Of a stretch of DNA of 64,000 nt, positions 1 through 7,168 are shown in pieces (within the stretch, counting starts at the first letter, position 1; each line of letters begins with the position of its first letter). The stretch is taken from assembly GCA_964408795.1 (NCBI GenBank), contig CAYPAW010000011.1:13145-77144 (forward strand), in the 5' to 3' direction. Under the pieces are notes generated by a model. That model saw nothing but the letters and a program-made list of their open reading frames with translations, ran no database searches and had not been told where the DNA came from. The DNA is from JABMQB01 sp964408795 (GTDB lineage Bacteria; Bacteroidota; Bacteroidia; Bacteroidales; Prolixibacteraceae). The position numbers were made by a program, and so were the translations under genes.

Positions 1-494
1 ATAACCAGCAACTGTTCGGTGGGTATTTTGCTAATTATTTCCGGAACACGTTCATGATCGAAGTTCATAACGACATATCGGGTGTATTTTCCTACTGCAT
101 CATTGATTATGGTTTCAAACACCCGGATGTTGTAGTGATGAAAGTTCAGATCCAGGTTTATCTCTTTGGAAAGATATTTTCTGAAAGCCCCGTACAAGAC
201 CTCCTTGTAGGCTTTGAAGGTATCGAGAAAGAGAAAAACCCGGGTAATTTTTTTGGCGACGAAATAGCCTCTGTTGGGTACTGATTCCACGATTCCACGT
301 TGTTTCAGCTCAGCATATGCTTTGAAGACCGTATCGCGTGAGAGATGGCTCTCCTTCATCAGTTGGCTGACAGAAGGGAGCATCTCTCCCACGGCCAGTT
401 CGTTTCGGCTGATGGAGTCAATAAGGGCGTCCACCAGCTGTTGGTATTTTAAGACATTGGAATTGTTATCAATCGTAAATTTAATCGCGGCCAT
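1..494 (-). CDS. GntR-family transcriptional regulator, C-terminus cut by window edge
   Basis: Reading leftward from an ATG at 492-494, an open frame runs off the left edge after about 164 codons. Residues ~10-75 form a GntR-type winged helix-turn-helix, with the typical phrases LPSVSQLMKE, LSRDTVFKAY and GIVESVPNRGYFV. From residue ~85 a second domain starts (RVFLFLDTFKAYKEV...), which resembles the LacI-like periplasmic-binding-protein fold used as sensor in many Bacteroidota GntR regulators of sugar genes. It is therefore probably a DNA-binding repressor or activator responding to a small ligand, likely a carbohydrate. It is divergent from the nitroreductase at 791, with a long inverted repeat between them. 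Its targets probably lie outside the window. The domain call is firm; the ligand is unknown. Confidence 0.88.
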   Translation of the reverse strand, partial: MAAIKFTIDNNSNVLKYQQLVDALIDSISRNELAVGEMLPSVSQLMKESHLSRDTVFKAYAELKQRGIVESVPNRGYFVAKKITRVFLFLDTFKAYKEVLYGAFRKYLSKEINLDLNFHHYNIRVFETIINDAVGKYTRYVVMNFDHERVPEIISKIPTEQLLV

Positions 495-610
495 TTGTAC
501 AATTACAGATTTTTGGTCATTTAGGAATCCAAGGCTGGTTTGTGTTTTTTTAAATGTTAAATACTGTTATTTTTTTTGCCTGGTTGCAATACGTAACGGT
601 AGTTTGCGTT

Positions 611-702
611 AAATAAAAAAGGATATGGAGAAACCTTATCATAGTGGTTAAGTTTGGTCAGCATTATATTTCCTACAATTTCTCCATTATCCTTTTTTTA
701 TT
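611..702. repeat. Long imperfect inverted repeat in the divergent intergenic region
   Basis: The 296-bp gap between the GntR gene and the nitroreductase gene contains two arms, 612-633 and 679-702. They are reverse complements except for two single-base insertions and are separated by about 45 bp. The arms are A-tract followed by GGATATGGAGAAA, and its complement ending in a T-tract. A transcript through it would fold into a long hairpin with a U-rich end, so it could be an attenuator, a terminator or the remains of a small mobile element. Nothing else recognisable was seen between 495 and 790. Confidence 0.7.
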
Positions 703-790
703 GCTAAGGTACAACAATATCTCTTTTTATTTTCTTTCCGGATAGATTTTTATTCAGATCAGAATTTAATATTTTTACGGCAAAAAACCG

Positions 791-1363
791 ATGATTCGCG
801 AATTGATTATAAAAAACCGCAGTTACCGGCGTTTTGATTCTTCCGTAAAGATTGACAGCCGAACGTTGGAGCGATGGATTGAGTTAGCGCGGTTTTCATC
901 TTCGGCGCGCAATGTCCAGCCATTGAAGTACATTGTTTGCACCTCGGAGGAGATCACCGGGAAGATATTTCCCTGTTTGGAGTGGGCTGGTTACCTCACC
1001 CATTGGGAGGGTCCTGAAGAGGGAGAGCGGCCGGTGGCGTATATTGTTATGCTTCATGACAGGAACATTTCGGATGCCCGTTTTTGCGATGACGGAATTG
1101 CCGCCCAGAGCATTTTGCTCGGGGCGGTGGATGAGGGCTTCGGAGGATGCATCATTGGATCAATCGATAAAAGCAAACTGGCAACAATCCTCGATCTGGA
1201 AAGCGGCCTGGAAATACTATGGGTTCTTGCCCTGGGAAAACCAGCCGAGAAAGTAATCCTCGAAGAGGTTCAAAATGATCGTATTGAGTATTGGAGAGAC
1301 CATCAGGGGGTGCATCATGTACCCAAAAGATCCCTGGACGAGCTGATCCTGAAAAGTCTGTGA
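791..1363 (+). CDS. Nitroreductase-family flavoprotein
   Basis: 190 residues, ATG start. The N-terminus ELIIKNRSYRRFD is the classic FMN-phosphate binding start of the nitroreductase family (RSxRxF). It is followed by LARFSSSARNVQPLKYIV, which matches the family's 'ApSa.N.Qpw.f' segment, and by the middle block GIAAQSILLGAVDEGFGGC, which matches 'G.a.qnllLaA...GlGsc'. The C-terminal VLALGKPAE also fits. These enzymes are homodimeric NAD(P)H:FMN oxidoreductases that act on nitro compounds, quinones or flavins in the cytoplasm. The physiological substrate cannot be told. Length is at the short end of the family. The gene stands alone, followed by a 163-bp gap with a small hairpin. Confidence 0.9.
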   Translation: MIRELIIKNRSYRRFDSSVKIDSRTLERWIELARFSSSARNVQPLKYIVCTSEEITGKIFPCLEWAGYLTHWEGPEEGERPVAYIVMLHDRNISDARFCDDGIAAQSILLGAVDEGFGGCIIGSIDKSKLATILDLESGLEILWVLALGKPAEKVILEEVQNDRIEYWRDHQGVHHVPKRSLDELILKSL

Positions 1364-1470
1364 TAGAAAGATACTGCCTGTGCGGTCGTTTTGTGTTGTC
1401 ATCAAAAAATAAGTGGAATCGTATGAAACAATTCACGATCCCGTTGGCTATAGGGACGAAACGGTTCTTC

Positions 1471-1493
1471 CGATCCCGAGTACATTGGGATCG
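1471..1493. repeat. Short hairpin between nitroreductase and lipoprotein genes
   Basis: CGATCCC at 1471-1477 is repeated as its complement GGGATCG at 1487-1493 with a 9-nt loop. There is no T-run after it, so it is a poor intrinsic terminator. It resembles the GATCCC/GGGATC palindromes scattered in Bacteroidota intergenic DNA. Confidence 0.5.
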
Positions 1494-1526
1494 CGGATTC
1501 CTTAACAAACAAACAATTGAAATCAC

Positions 1527-2366
1527 ATGAAAAAAATGCTTCCAGTGGTTATCCCGGTAATAGCTCTGTTCTTCATTGTGGCGGGATGCAACCAGACAAA
1601 AAAGAAAAAAACAGATGAACCCAACCCGGAGCAAATTCTTGCGGCAACCGATACATTTCATCTGGTTGACAAAAAAGAGGAAATTTTGAAAAAGATTACT
1701 CAACTGCATGAATCACCCGACATTGTACCTTTGATCAATGAGGCAGGGGCTTCGTACATAATGGATCTTACGGTCCCAATAGAGAATACAGAAAGATTAC
1801 TGACCCGTGATAAGCTGAGTTTTTTCTGGGGTATGCTTGTGTTTGATCTGATCTACGCAAAAGTTTACAACCGTCAGGACCGGTTGGCTGAAGTAGCCGA
1901 CCTGGAATACCGGTTTAAAATGGATCTGGGACTGGAAGAAGAACTGAAAAAGGCCGAAAGATACAATGAAAGGATCCAACAGAACAAAGACAATCCCGAT
2001 TCGCTGAATATCCTTTTTGAAGAAGCGACAGAAACCTGGATGAACGATATGTCATCCGATCATTTCAATGTACTTGTGTATTCTTGTGTCGGGAACAATG
2101 TAGAAGCCCTGTATATTCTGAGCCAGCTTACCCTATTGGCCAGCGACAATACAGACCTGTTGCACCTGGTCAATCAACATCGGGCATCTCTGTCGGAATT
2201 TTTTTCTTTGATCGGATTAATTGCAGAGGATCAAAACATTCAACCCTACTATGAAAACCTGGCTCGTATTGCCAGCCTTTTTCAGGTCCATGAGGAAATT
2301 ACGGAAGCTGAACTGGAAGAAATTGCTTTGTTGGCGGAAGAGGTCCGGAACGACATGATCCGTTAA
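1527..2366 (+). CDS. Hypothetical lipoprotein, helical
   Basis: 279 residues, ATG start. A hydrophobic signal (LPVVIPVIALFFIVAGC) ends in a lipobox with the lipidated cysteine near residue 21, followed by a lysine-rich stretch (NQTKKKKTDEPNPE). The rest is rich in Leu, Glu and Asp with no beta pattern and looks fully alpha-helical, like several Bacteroidota periplasmic or outer-membrane lipoproteins of unknown role. I do not recognise a named family. It ends 3 nt before the convergent acetyltransferase gene, so the two share a terminator zone. Confidence 0.85.
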   Translation: MKKMLPVVIPVIALFFIVAGCNQTKKKKTDEPNPEQILAATDTFHLVDKKEEILKKITQLHESPDIVPLINEAGASYIMDLTVPIENTERLLTRDKLSFFWGMLVFDLIYAKVYNRQDRLAEVADLEYRFKMDLGLEEELKKAERYNERIQQNKDNPDSLNILFEEATETWMNDMSSDHFNVLVYSCVGNNVEALYILSQLTLLASDNTDLLHLVNQHRASLSEFFSLIGLIAEDQNIQPYYENLARIASLFQVHEEITEAELEEIALLAEEVRNDMIR

Positions 2367-2369
2367 GGT

Positions 2370-2900
2370 TCAGGAAACAAGTATTTTTTGCATGAACACA
2401 ACATTTTTTCTTCCCTGAGGGGTTTGGAGCCATTCTTTTTTTATTCCGGATACTTTGAAACCCAGGTTTTCAAAGAGTTTCAGGCTGATAGTATTTTCTT
2501 CCGCAACATTGGCATACAGCTGGTAGAGTCCGATAACATGCAATCCATACTGGAAAATGGCCCGGATGGCATCGGAGGCATAGCCTTTACGCCGGTTTTC
2601 CGTTTCATGAATCAGGATTCCGATGCCTGCCCTTTGGTGATAGGGATCAAAATCAAACAGGTCTATCATACCAACGGGTTTGTTATCGAGGGTTTGAATG
2701 ATCAGCCGCAGTTGTTTGGAAGCATAGATATCGGTGGTTGATTCCTGAATATACCGGGCCAGGAGATGCCGCGAAAACGGGGCTTTGGTATTGCTGACTT
2801 CCCATACAGAAGTGGTGTTTTCCCATTCGTACAACAGGTCAAGATCTTCCGGTTCCAGAGGACGAAGGCTGATTTTTCCGTAGTGTAAATAATTTCCCAT
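2370..2900 (-). CDS. GNAT-family N-acetyltransferase (SpeG/RimJ-like)
   Basis: 176 residues, ATG at 2898-2900. The order of motifs fits the Gcn5 fold of the RimJ/SpeG branch: an N-terminal ISLRPLEPEDLDLLYEWEN, a central VGMIDLFDFDP strand, the acetyl-CoA loop region HETENRRKGYASDAI (the R/Q-x-x-G-x-G/A signature as RRKGYA), then LYANVAEENTISLKLFENLGF, the common asparagine-containing final helix and strand. These enzymes acetylate amines such as polyamines, amino sugars or protein N-termini. The substrate is not decidable here, though the SpeG-like start makes a polyamine possible. Convergent with the lipoprotein gene. Confidence 0.88.
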   Translation of the reverse strand: MGNYLHYGKISLRPLEPEDLDLLYEWENTTSVWEVSNTKAPFSRHLLARYIQESTTDIYASKQLRLIIQTLDNKPVGMIDLFDFDPYHQRAGIGILIHETENRRKGYASDAIRAIFQYGLHVIGLYQLYANVAEENTISLKLFENLGFKVSGIKKEWLQTPQGRKNVVFMQKILVS

Positions 2901-2941
2901 TCCGGAATTGTTTTTTCCCCGAAGATAGGTTTTTTCTTAAT

Positions 2942-4909
2942 TTATTCCGGGGTCTCTTTTCTGGAAATGAAAGCCAGATTTTTCACCAGGATCTCCAGAT
3001 CGTTCAGAATGCTGTAGTCCTTGGCATAATTCAGATTGAGTCGTATTTTTTTTGCCTCATCCAGTTTCAGGTCTTTGAAAAGGTCCGAAGGATACAGAAT
3101 GCCAGGTTTTAGGGTAGGTAAATCATCGTGGGTATGGGTTCCTGGCACATATCCGACCCAGGATTTTTTCCCGGTAAGGACGCTGAAGATATTCCGGAAC
3201 AAGGATCTCCGGCTTTTAAAGAACCCCAAAAGAAGAGGGGACAGGATCAGAACAAGCAGGCTTCCTGTGAAATCCAGAGTCCGTTTCAGTCGTTGGTTCT
3301 TTTTCCTGGAAATGGCATTCACATTGAGCACATAGAAATCTCCTGAAGTGTGTACCGAGTTGCTTCCAATGATGCTGATGCTTTCGGGAGGCGCTATTTT
3401 ATAGTCAATTTCCAGTTTTGACAAATCGAGCATAGCCCGGATGATTTTTCCTGAACTGAGGTCTTCGGCACAAAATATCAGTTCATTGATTCGGTTGATC
3501 CGGATAATATCCTCCAGTTGGCTGATGTCTCCGATGTCATCTTTTCCTGCATCGGATTCATCAATGGAGATGGTTCCGATTATTTCACTGGTTATCCGGG
3601 TTTCTTCCAGGAGGTTTCTGACCCGCTTTGCTTCGTCGGGGTGCCCTACTATGGCTATTCGTTTCGGTATTTTCAGATCGAGTTTAAGATCCCGGACAGG
3701 CAACCGGCTGAGCAGGATCCTTGAGAGAGGCAGGACAAGAATGGCCCAGAGGGAACCCAAAAGGATCAAGGCCCGTGAAAACCGGTATTCTTCATCAATC
3801 AGTGAGTAGGCCAGCAAAATGGCTATGGTTCCCCAGAAGAGTCCCCGGATTACGGCAAACAGCCGGACCGGTTTTTTATACCCTCCCGAAGAAAGAACGC
3901 CTCCCAGCCAGAAAAGAATATAAACCGGAACCACATAATGCAGAAATTCCGGAGGGTAATAACCCGGTTCATAATTCATTTTTTCCCATACAGGAACGAT
4001 CAATACAAAACCGGTAAAAATCAGTAAAACATCCAGAAGCGGAAGGTAAATGCGGGAAAAAAACCGGCTGAAAAGGGCCATAAGGGCACGCAGGTAAATA
4101 GCCATATGAATCAACAAAGAAAAGACTTTCGCCTGGCCTTTCGAAAAATGCTTTTGAGCAAAAATGATCATGGCATTGTAAAACATCCGTACATAGTTCA
4201 CCGATCCTTTCTTTGTGCTCTCGCCTTTGTAATGGATGATGGTGGTCTCCGGATAATAGTAGTTTTTATAACCTGCCTGGAGCATTCGGCAGGAAAGGTC
4301 GATGTCTTCTCCATACATAAAAAAGGTTTCATCCAGCAGTCCCGTTTTTTCCAATGCCGATCTGCGTAAAAGCATAAAAGCACCTGCCAAAACATCTACT
4401 TCATGGATTTCATCTTTATCCAGGTAGGAGAGATGGTACCGGCCAAACCGTTTTGATCGCGGAAACAACCGGGAGATCCCGAAAATTTTATAAAAAGCAA
4501 CCCAGGGAGAGGGCAATCCCCGTTTGGATTCGGGAAGGAAATTTCCTTTCCCGTCGATCATCTTGACCCCCAGGGCTCCGGCAATCGGAGTTTTATCCAT
4601 GAAAGCCAGGACCTTTCTGAATGTATCTTCCTCCACTACGGTATCGGGATTTAAGAGCAGGATGTATTCTCCTCGGGAGATGCGTATGGCCTGATTGTTG
4701 GCAATCGAGAATCCGTAATTTTTTTTATTCCCGATCAGGATTACACCAGGAAACTTCTCTTTGACCAGGTTGTTTGATCCGTCCACGGAATGGTTGTCTA
4801 CCACAATCACTTCAGCTGGGATATGCTGAAGGGCTACCTGAACAGCGTGAAGGCATTGTTCGAGGAAGTATTTTACATTGTAGCTGACAATAACTACCGA
4901 AAGCTTCAT
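2942..4909 (-). CDS. GT2 glycosyltransferase fused to membrane segments and a degenerate sugar-phosphotransferase-like domain
   Basis: I place the start at the ATG at 4907-4909 (MKLSVVIVSYN), 10 nt after the recR stop, rather than at an upstream codon inside recR; this gives 655 residues. Residues ~1-250 are a family 2 glycosyltransferase: VVDNHSVDGS, LLNPDTVV (DxD-like) and GEDIDLSCR. About five hydrophobic helices follow (~265-400), then a Rossmann-like segment (RIAIVGHPDEAKRVRNLL), one more helix and a C-terminal part. That part recalls the tail of polyprenyl-phosphate sugar transferases (SWVGYVPG, LPTLKPGIL, YAKDYSILNDLEIL) but lacks their catalytic middle. It probably makes an envelope glycan at the inner membrane. 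Not adjacent to other glycan genes. Confidence 0.82.
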   Translation of the reverse strand: MKLSVVIVSYNVKYFLEQCLHAVQVALQHIPAEVIVVDNHSVDGSNNLVKEKFPGVILIGNKKNYGFSIANNQAIRISRGEYILLLNPDTVVEEDTFRKVLAFMDKTPIAGALGVKMIDGKGNFLPESKRGLPSPWVAFYKIFGISRLFPRSKRFGRYHLSYLDKDEIHEVDVLAGAFMLLRRSALEKTGLLDETFFMYGEDIDLSCRMLQAGYKNYYYPETTIIHYKGESTKKGSVNYVRMFYNAMIIFAQKHFSKGQAKVFSLLIHMAIYLRALMALFSRFFSRIYLPLLDVLLIFTGFVLIVPVWEKMNYEPGYYPPEFLHYVVPVYILFWLGGVLSSGGYKKPVRLFAVIRGLFWGTIAILLAYSLIDEEYRFSRALILLGSLWAILVLPLSRILLSRLPVRDLKLDLKIPKRIAIVGHPDEAKRVRNLLEETRITSEIIGTISIDESDAGKDDIGDISQLEDIIRINRINELIFCAEDLSSGKIIRAMLDLSKLEIDYKIAPPESISIIGSNSVHTSGDFYVLNVNAISRKKNQRLKRTLDFTGSLLVLILSPLLLGFFKSRRSLFRNIFSVLTGKKSWVGYVPGTHTHDDLPTLKPGILYPSDLFKDLKLDEAKKIRLNLNYAKDYSILNDLEILVKNLAFISRKETPE

Positions 4910-4919
4910 ACGGATCCGA

Positions 4920-5546
4920 TTATTTTCCCAGGGTATTTTCGTAAGCAACCCGGTTTACCAGTGAACGGCCCAGGGTCAATTCATCGGTATATTCCAGGTC
5001 ATCCCCAATGGCTACACCGCGTGCCAGGGTTGATATATTTATTTTTCTGTTTTTTAATTTCCTGAAGATATAAAAATTCGTTGTATCGCCTTCCATGGTG
5101 GTACTCAAGGCCAGGATTATTTCTGCAATATCCTCTTTTTCTGTTCGTTCGATCAGGGAGTCGATTTCCAGATCGGAAGGTCCTATTCCATCCATCGGGG
5201 ATATGAGTCCTCCCAATACATGATACAGTCCGTTATACTGAAGGGTATTTTCAATGGCCATTACATCCCGGATGTTTTCAACTACGCAAACAACCGACCT
5301 GTTTCGGGAGGGATCCGAACAGATATGGCATATCTCACTATCCGATAGGTTGTGGCATATTTTGCAATGCTTAATCTCCCGTTTGAGTTGAATCAGACTT
5401 TTTCCAAAAGCTTCCACCTCTTCCCGTTCCTGTCTCAGTAGGTGCAACACCAGTCGTAATGCGCTTTTCCGGCCAATACCCGGAAGCTTGGCAAATTCGT
5501 TAACGGCATTCTCCAGCAGTTGTGACGGGTATTTTTCTGTATTCAT
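4920..5546 (-). CDS. recR: Recombination mediator protein RecR
   Basis: 208 residues from the ATG at 5544-5546 (MNTEKYPSQLLENAV), close to the family's usual ~200. The longer frame to 5630 would start inside the repeat element and is not used. Seen in order: helix-hairpin-helix (LPGIGRKSALRLVLHLL), a four-cysteine zinc site (CKICHNLSDSEICHIC), a Toprim domain (VVCVVENIRDVMAIE, HVLGGLISPMDGIGP) and the C-terminal TLARGVAIGDDLEYTD with TLGRSLVNR. RecR works with RecO, and in some species RecF, to load RecA at gaps and breaks. It is followed 10 nt later by the glycosyltransferase fusion gene, so the two are probably co-transcribed. Confidence 0.96.
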   Translation of the reverse strand: MNTEKYPSQLLENAVNEFAKLPGIGRKSALRLVLHLLRQEREEVEAFGKSLIQLKREIKHCKICHNLSDSEICHICSDPSRNRSVVCVVENIRDVMAIENTLQYNGLYHVLGGLISPMDGIGPSDLEIDSLIERTEKEDIAEIILALSTTMEGDTTNFYIFRKLKNRKINISTLARGVAIGDDLEYTDELTLGRSLVNRVAYENTLGK

Positions 5547-5616
5547 CCGATTTAATTTACCCCGTAAAATGAACGGGAAATTGCAGATAATCGTGCCGGC
5601 AACCCCTTTTATTTTA

Positions 5617-5763
5617 TTTAACCCGAACAATTCATGATTTATTCCTGTCTCCTACAGCGACTAAGATTCAATAAAACTTTCTTCCAACGTTTAACTTCAT
5701 CTAAGTCGGGGTTAACCTGAGCTTTATTCATATTTTTAAAATGTATGAATAGCTCAGGTTAAA
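5617..5763. mobile_element. MITE-like element, complete copy, with ~19-bp terminal inverted repeats
   Basis: Left end 5617-5635 (TTTAACCCGAACAATTCAT) and right end 5745-5763 are inverted repeats with 3 mismatches. A third, internal copy of the terminal motif lies at about 5712-5730 and pairs with the right end as a strong hairpin (TTAACCTGAGC ... GCTCAGGTTAA). The first 105 bp recur at 63896-64000 with 4 mismatches. There is no coding capacity. The right end overlaps the stop codon (5759-5761) of the cysteate-synthase-like gene. It is too small to encode a transposase, hence MITE-like. No clear target-site duplication was visible. It may also act as the transcription terminator between the two minus-strand genes. 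Confidence 0.72.
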
Positions 5764-7051
5764 ACAGGGAAGCGACTTTTTCTTTTACCTCTTCGCTGTC
5801 CGGGTTAATACTAAAGATCCGTTCCGGTTTCAGGTAGTGAAGTTTTTTCTCTTGTCGGAAGAGGTTTTCGCCACCCCCGGTGATGTTCAACAGGATCAGT
5901 GCATTTTTATCGACCGATTGATTTTTTACAGCCTGGATCAGGGTTGCGGTTGCCACGCCGGCTGCCGGGTAGATATCGATTCCTTCGGTCTCTTCGAAAA
6001 GGCTAACTGCTTCACGGGCTTCCCGGTTGGTTGCTGACAATACATCGCCGTTGGTATCCGATAAAGCGTCGAACAACCCGCCAAAAACGGAATAGGGAGG
6101 TTTCCGGTTGGACAGTACTTTGCAGTCGATTTCTTCCACCTGCTGCCGGATGGTTTGTTCATCCATGGGCAGGAGGGTTCTTGAACGGGCCCTCCAGGCA
6201 TCCTGCAAGGGCTTGAAAGGATAATTCTGCGATACCAGGAGTTTCATTTTATGGGATCCGAATCTTCCGTCTTCAAGGAACCGCAGGTTGGCTTCCCAGG
6301 CTGAAATGGCACCCGTGCCACTGCCGACAGCCTGAAAATAGTATGCAGGGATCTGCCCGATGGTGGTTACCGCCGATAATACGGTGGTGCCCATGCCATC
6401 GCGACGTGCTACATTTTTGGCTCCTCCCTCGGCCAGGAATCCATCGATGCCGGCCACAATATTCGACAGGTGAATGGCATCGAAGTAATCGCTGCCTGAT
6501 TGGCTGCAGATGAGTTTGACACATGGATCCGGTTCTTCTTCAAACCACAAGGTGTCGATATAATCTTCCGGAACGCATAATAGCAAAGGTATTTTGTTGT
6601 CGGAGCAAACCTGGGCAAACGATCGGGAGGTATTGCCTGCTGAGGCTACGACCAGGGTTTTATCCATGCCTTGAGCCATTCGGGCACAGACCGAGTAGGC
6701 TTCTGTTTCTTTAAACGAACAGGTTTTCATGAACGCGTTTTTTTCAGGCCAGTAGCCGCTGAAGGTAATCCACAGATTGGATAATCCAAGTTTCCGGGCC
6801 AGTCCTTTGCTTTTATAGGTTACCGGAGCGGATGAGCCTTCCAGCATCCGGTTTATCGGTAGCCAATCTGCAAATTTGTACAATCCATACGAGTTGTCTT
6901 TTACTTCGATCTGTTTCTTTTCATAGATCGACCGGATCAAGGTTGGTTCTTTTTCATTAAGCGGCTCAAGTTGCCATCCGGCATCTTCAAATAGGACGCC
7001 TGTTTTTACCGATTGTAGTTTATAGGGGGTTTTATATGCCTGGATTGCCAT
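5759..7051 (-). CDS. Cysteate synthase-like PLP enzyme (threonine synthase paralogue)
   Basis: 430 residues from the ATG at 7049-7051. A promoter-like -7 box (TATTTTTG, 7090-7083 on the minus strand) lies just upstream, which excludes the longer frame to 7147. The PLP lysine is in TCSFKETEA (K~114), the phosphate loop is ASAGNTSRSFA, and a glycine-rich ITGGG lies near the C-terminus. Phrases such as WITFSGYWPEKNAFMKTCSF, EGGAKNVARRDGMGTTVL, QAVGSGTGAISAWEANLR, SNRKPPYSVFGGLFDAL and EEIDCKVL match, from memory, the cysteate synthase family (O-phosphoserine plus sulfite to cysteate) better than threonine synthase. In methanogens this feeds coenzyme M; in Bacteroidota cysteate is the precursor of sulfonolipids. 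The stop codon lies in the repeat element's end. Confidence 0.75.
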   Translation of the reverse strand: MAIQAYKTPYKLQSVKTGVLFEDAGWQLEPLNEKEPTLIRSIYEKKQIEVKDNSYGLYKFADWLPINRMLEGSSAPVTYKSKGLARKLGLSNLWITFSGYWPEKNAFMKTCSFKETEAYSVCARMAQGMDKTLVVASAGNTSRSFAQVCSDNKIPLLLCVPEDYIDTLWFEEEPDPCVKLICSQSGSDYFDAIHLSNIVAGIDGFLAEGGAKNVARRDGMGTTVLSAVTTIGQIPAYYFQAVGSGTGAISAWEANLRFLEDGRFGSHKMKLLVSQNYPFKPLQDAWRARSRTLLPMDEQTIRQQVEEIDCKVLSNRKPPYSVFGGLFDALSDTNGDVLSATNREAREAVSLFEETEGIDIYPAAGVATATLIQAVKNQSVDKNALILLNITGGGENLFRQEKKLHYLKPERIFSINPDSEEVKEKVASLF

Positions 7052-7168
7052 GTTTAAAGATACTTTTTGATTCAGATGACCACAAAAATAATAAAATTGA
7101 AACAAGGAGTATCTTTTGGTTTTTAAATATAAAAAAAACCCGGTCAAAAACCGGGTTTCAGGAAGTAC

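Noticed and set aside
5547..5630. A 28-codon N-terminal extension of RecR
   Set aside because: It starts inside the MITE-like element, makes the protein longer than the family, and a good ATG exists at 5546.
5759..7051. Threonine synthase
   Set aside because: The PLP fold is shared, but the GYWPEK, NVARRDGMGT and NRKPPY segments fit the cysteate synthase branch better.
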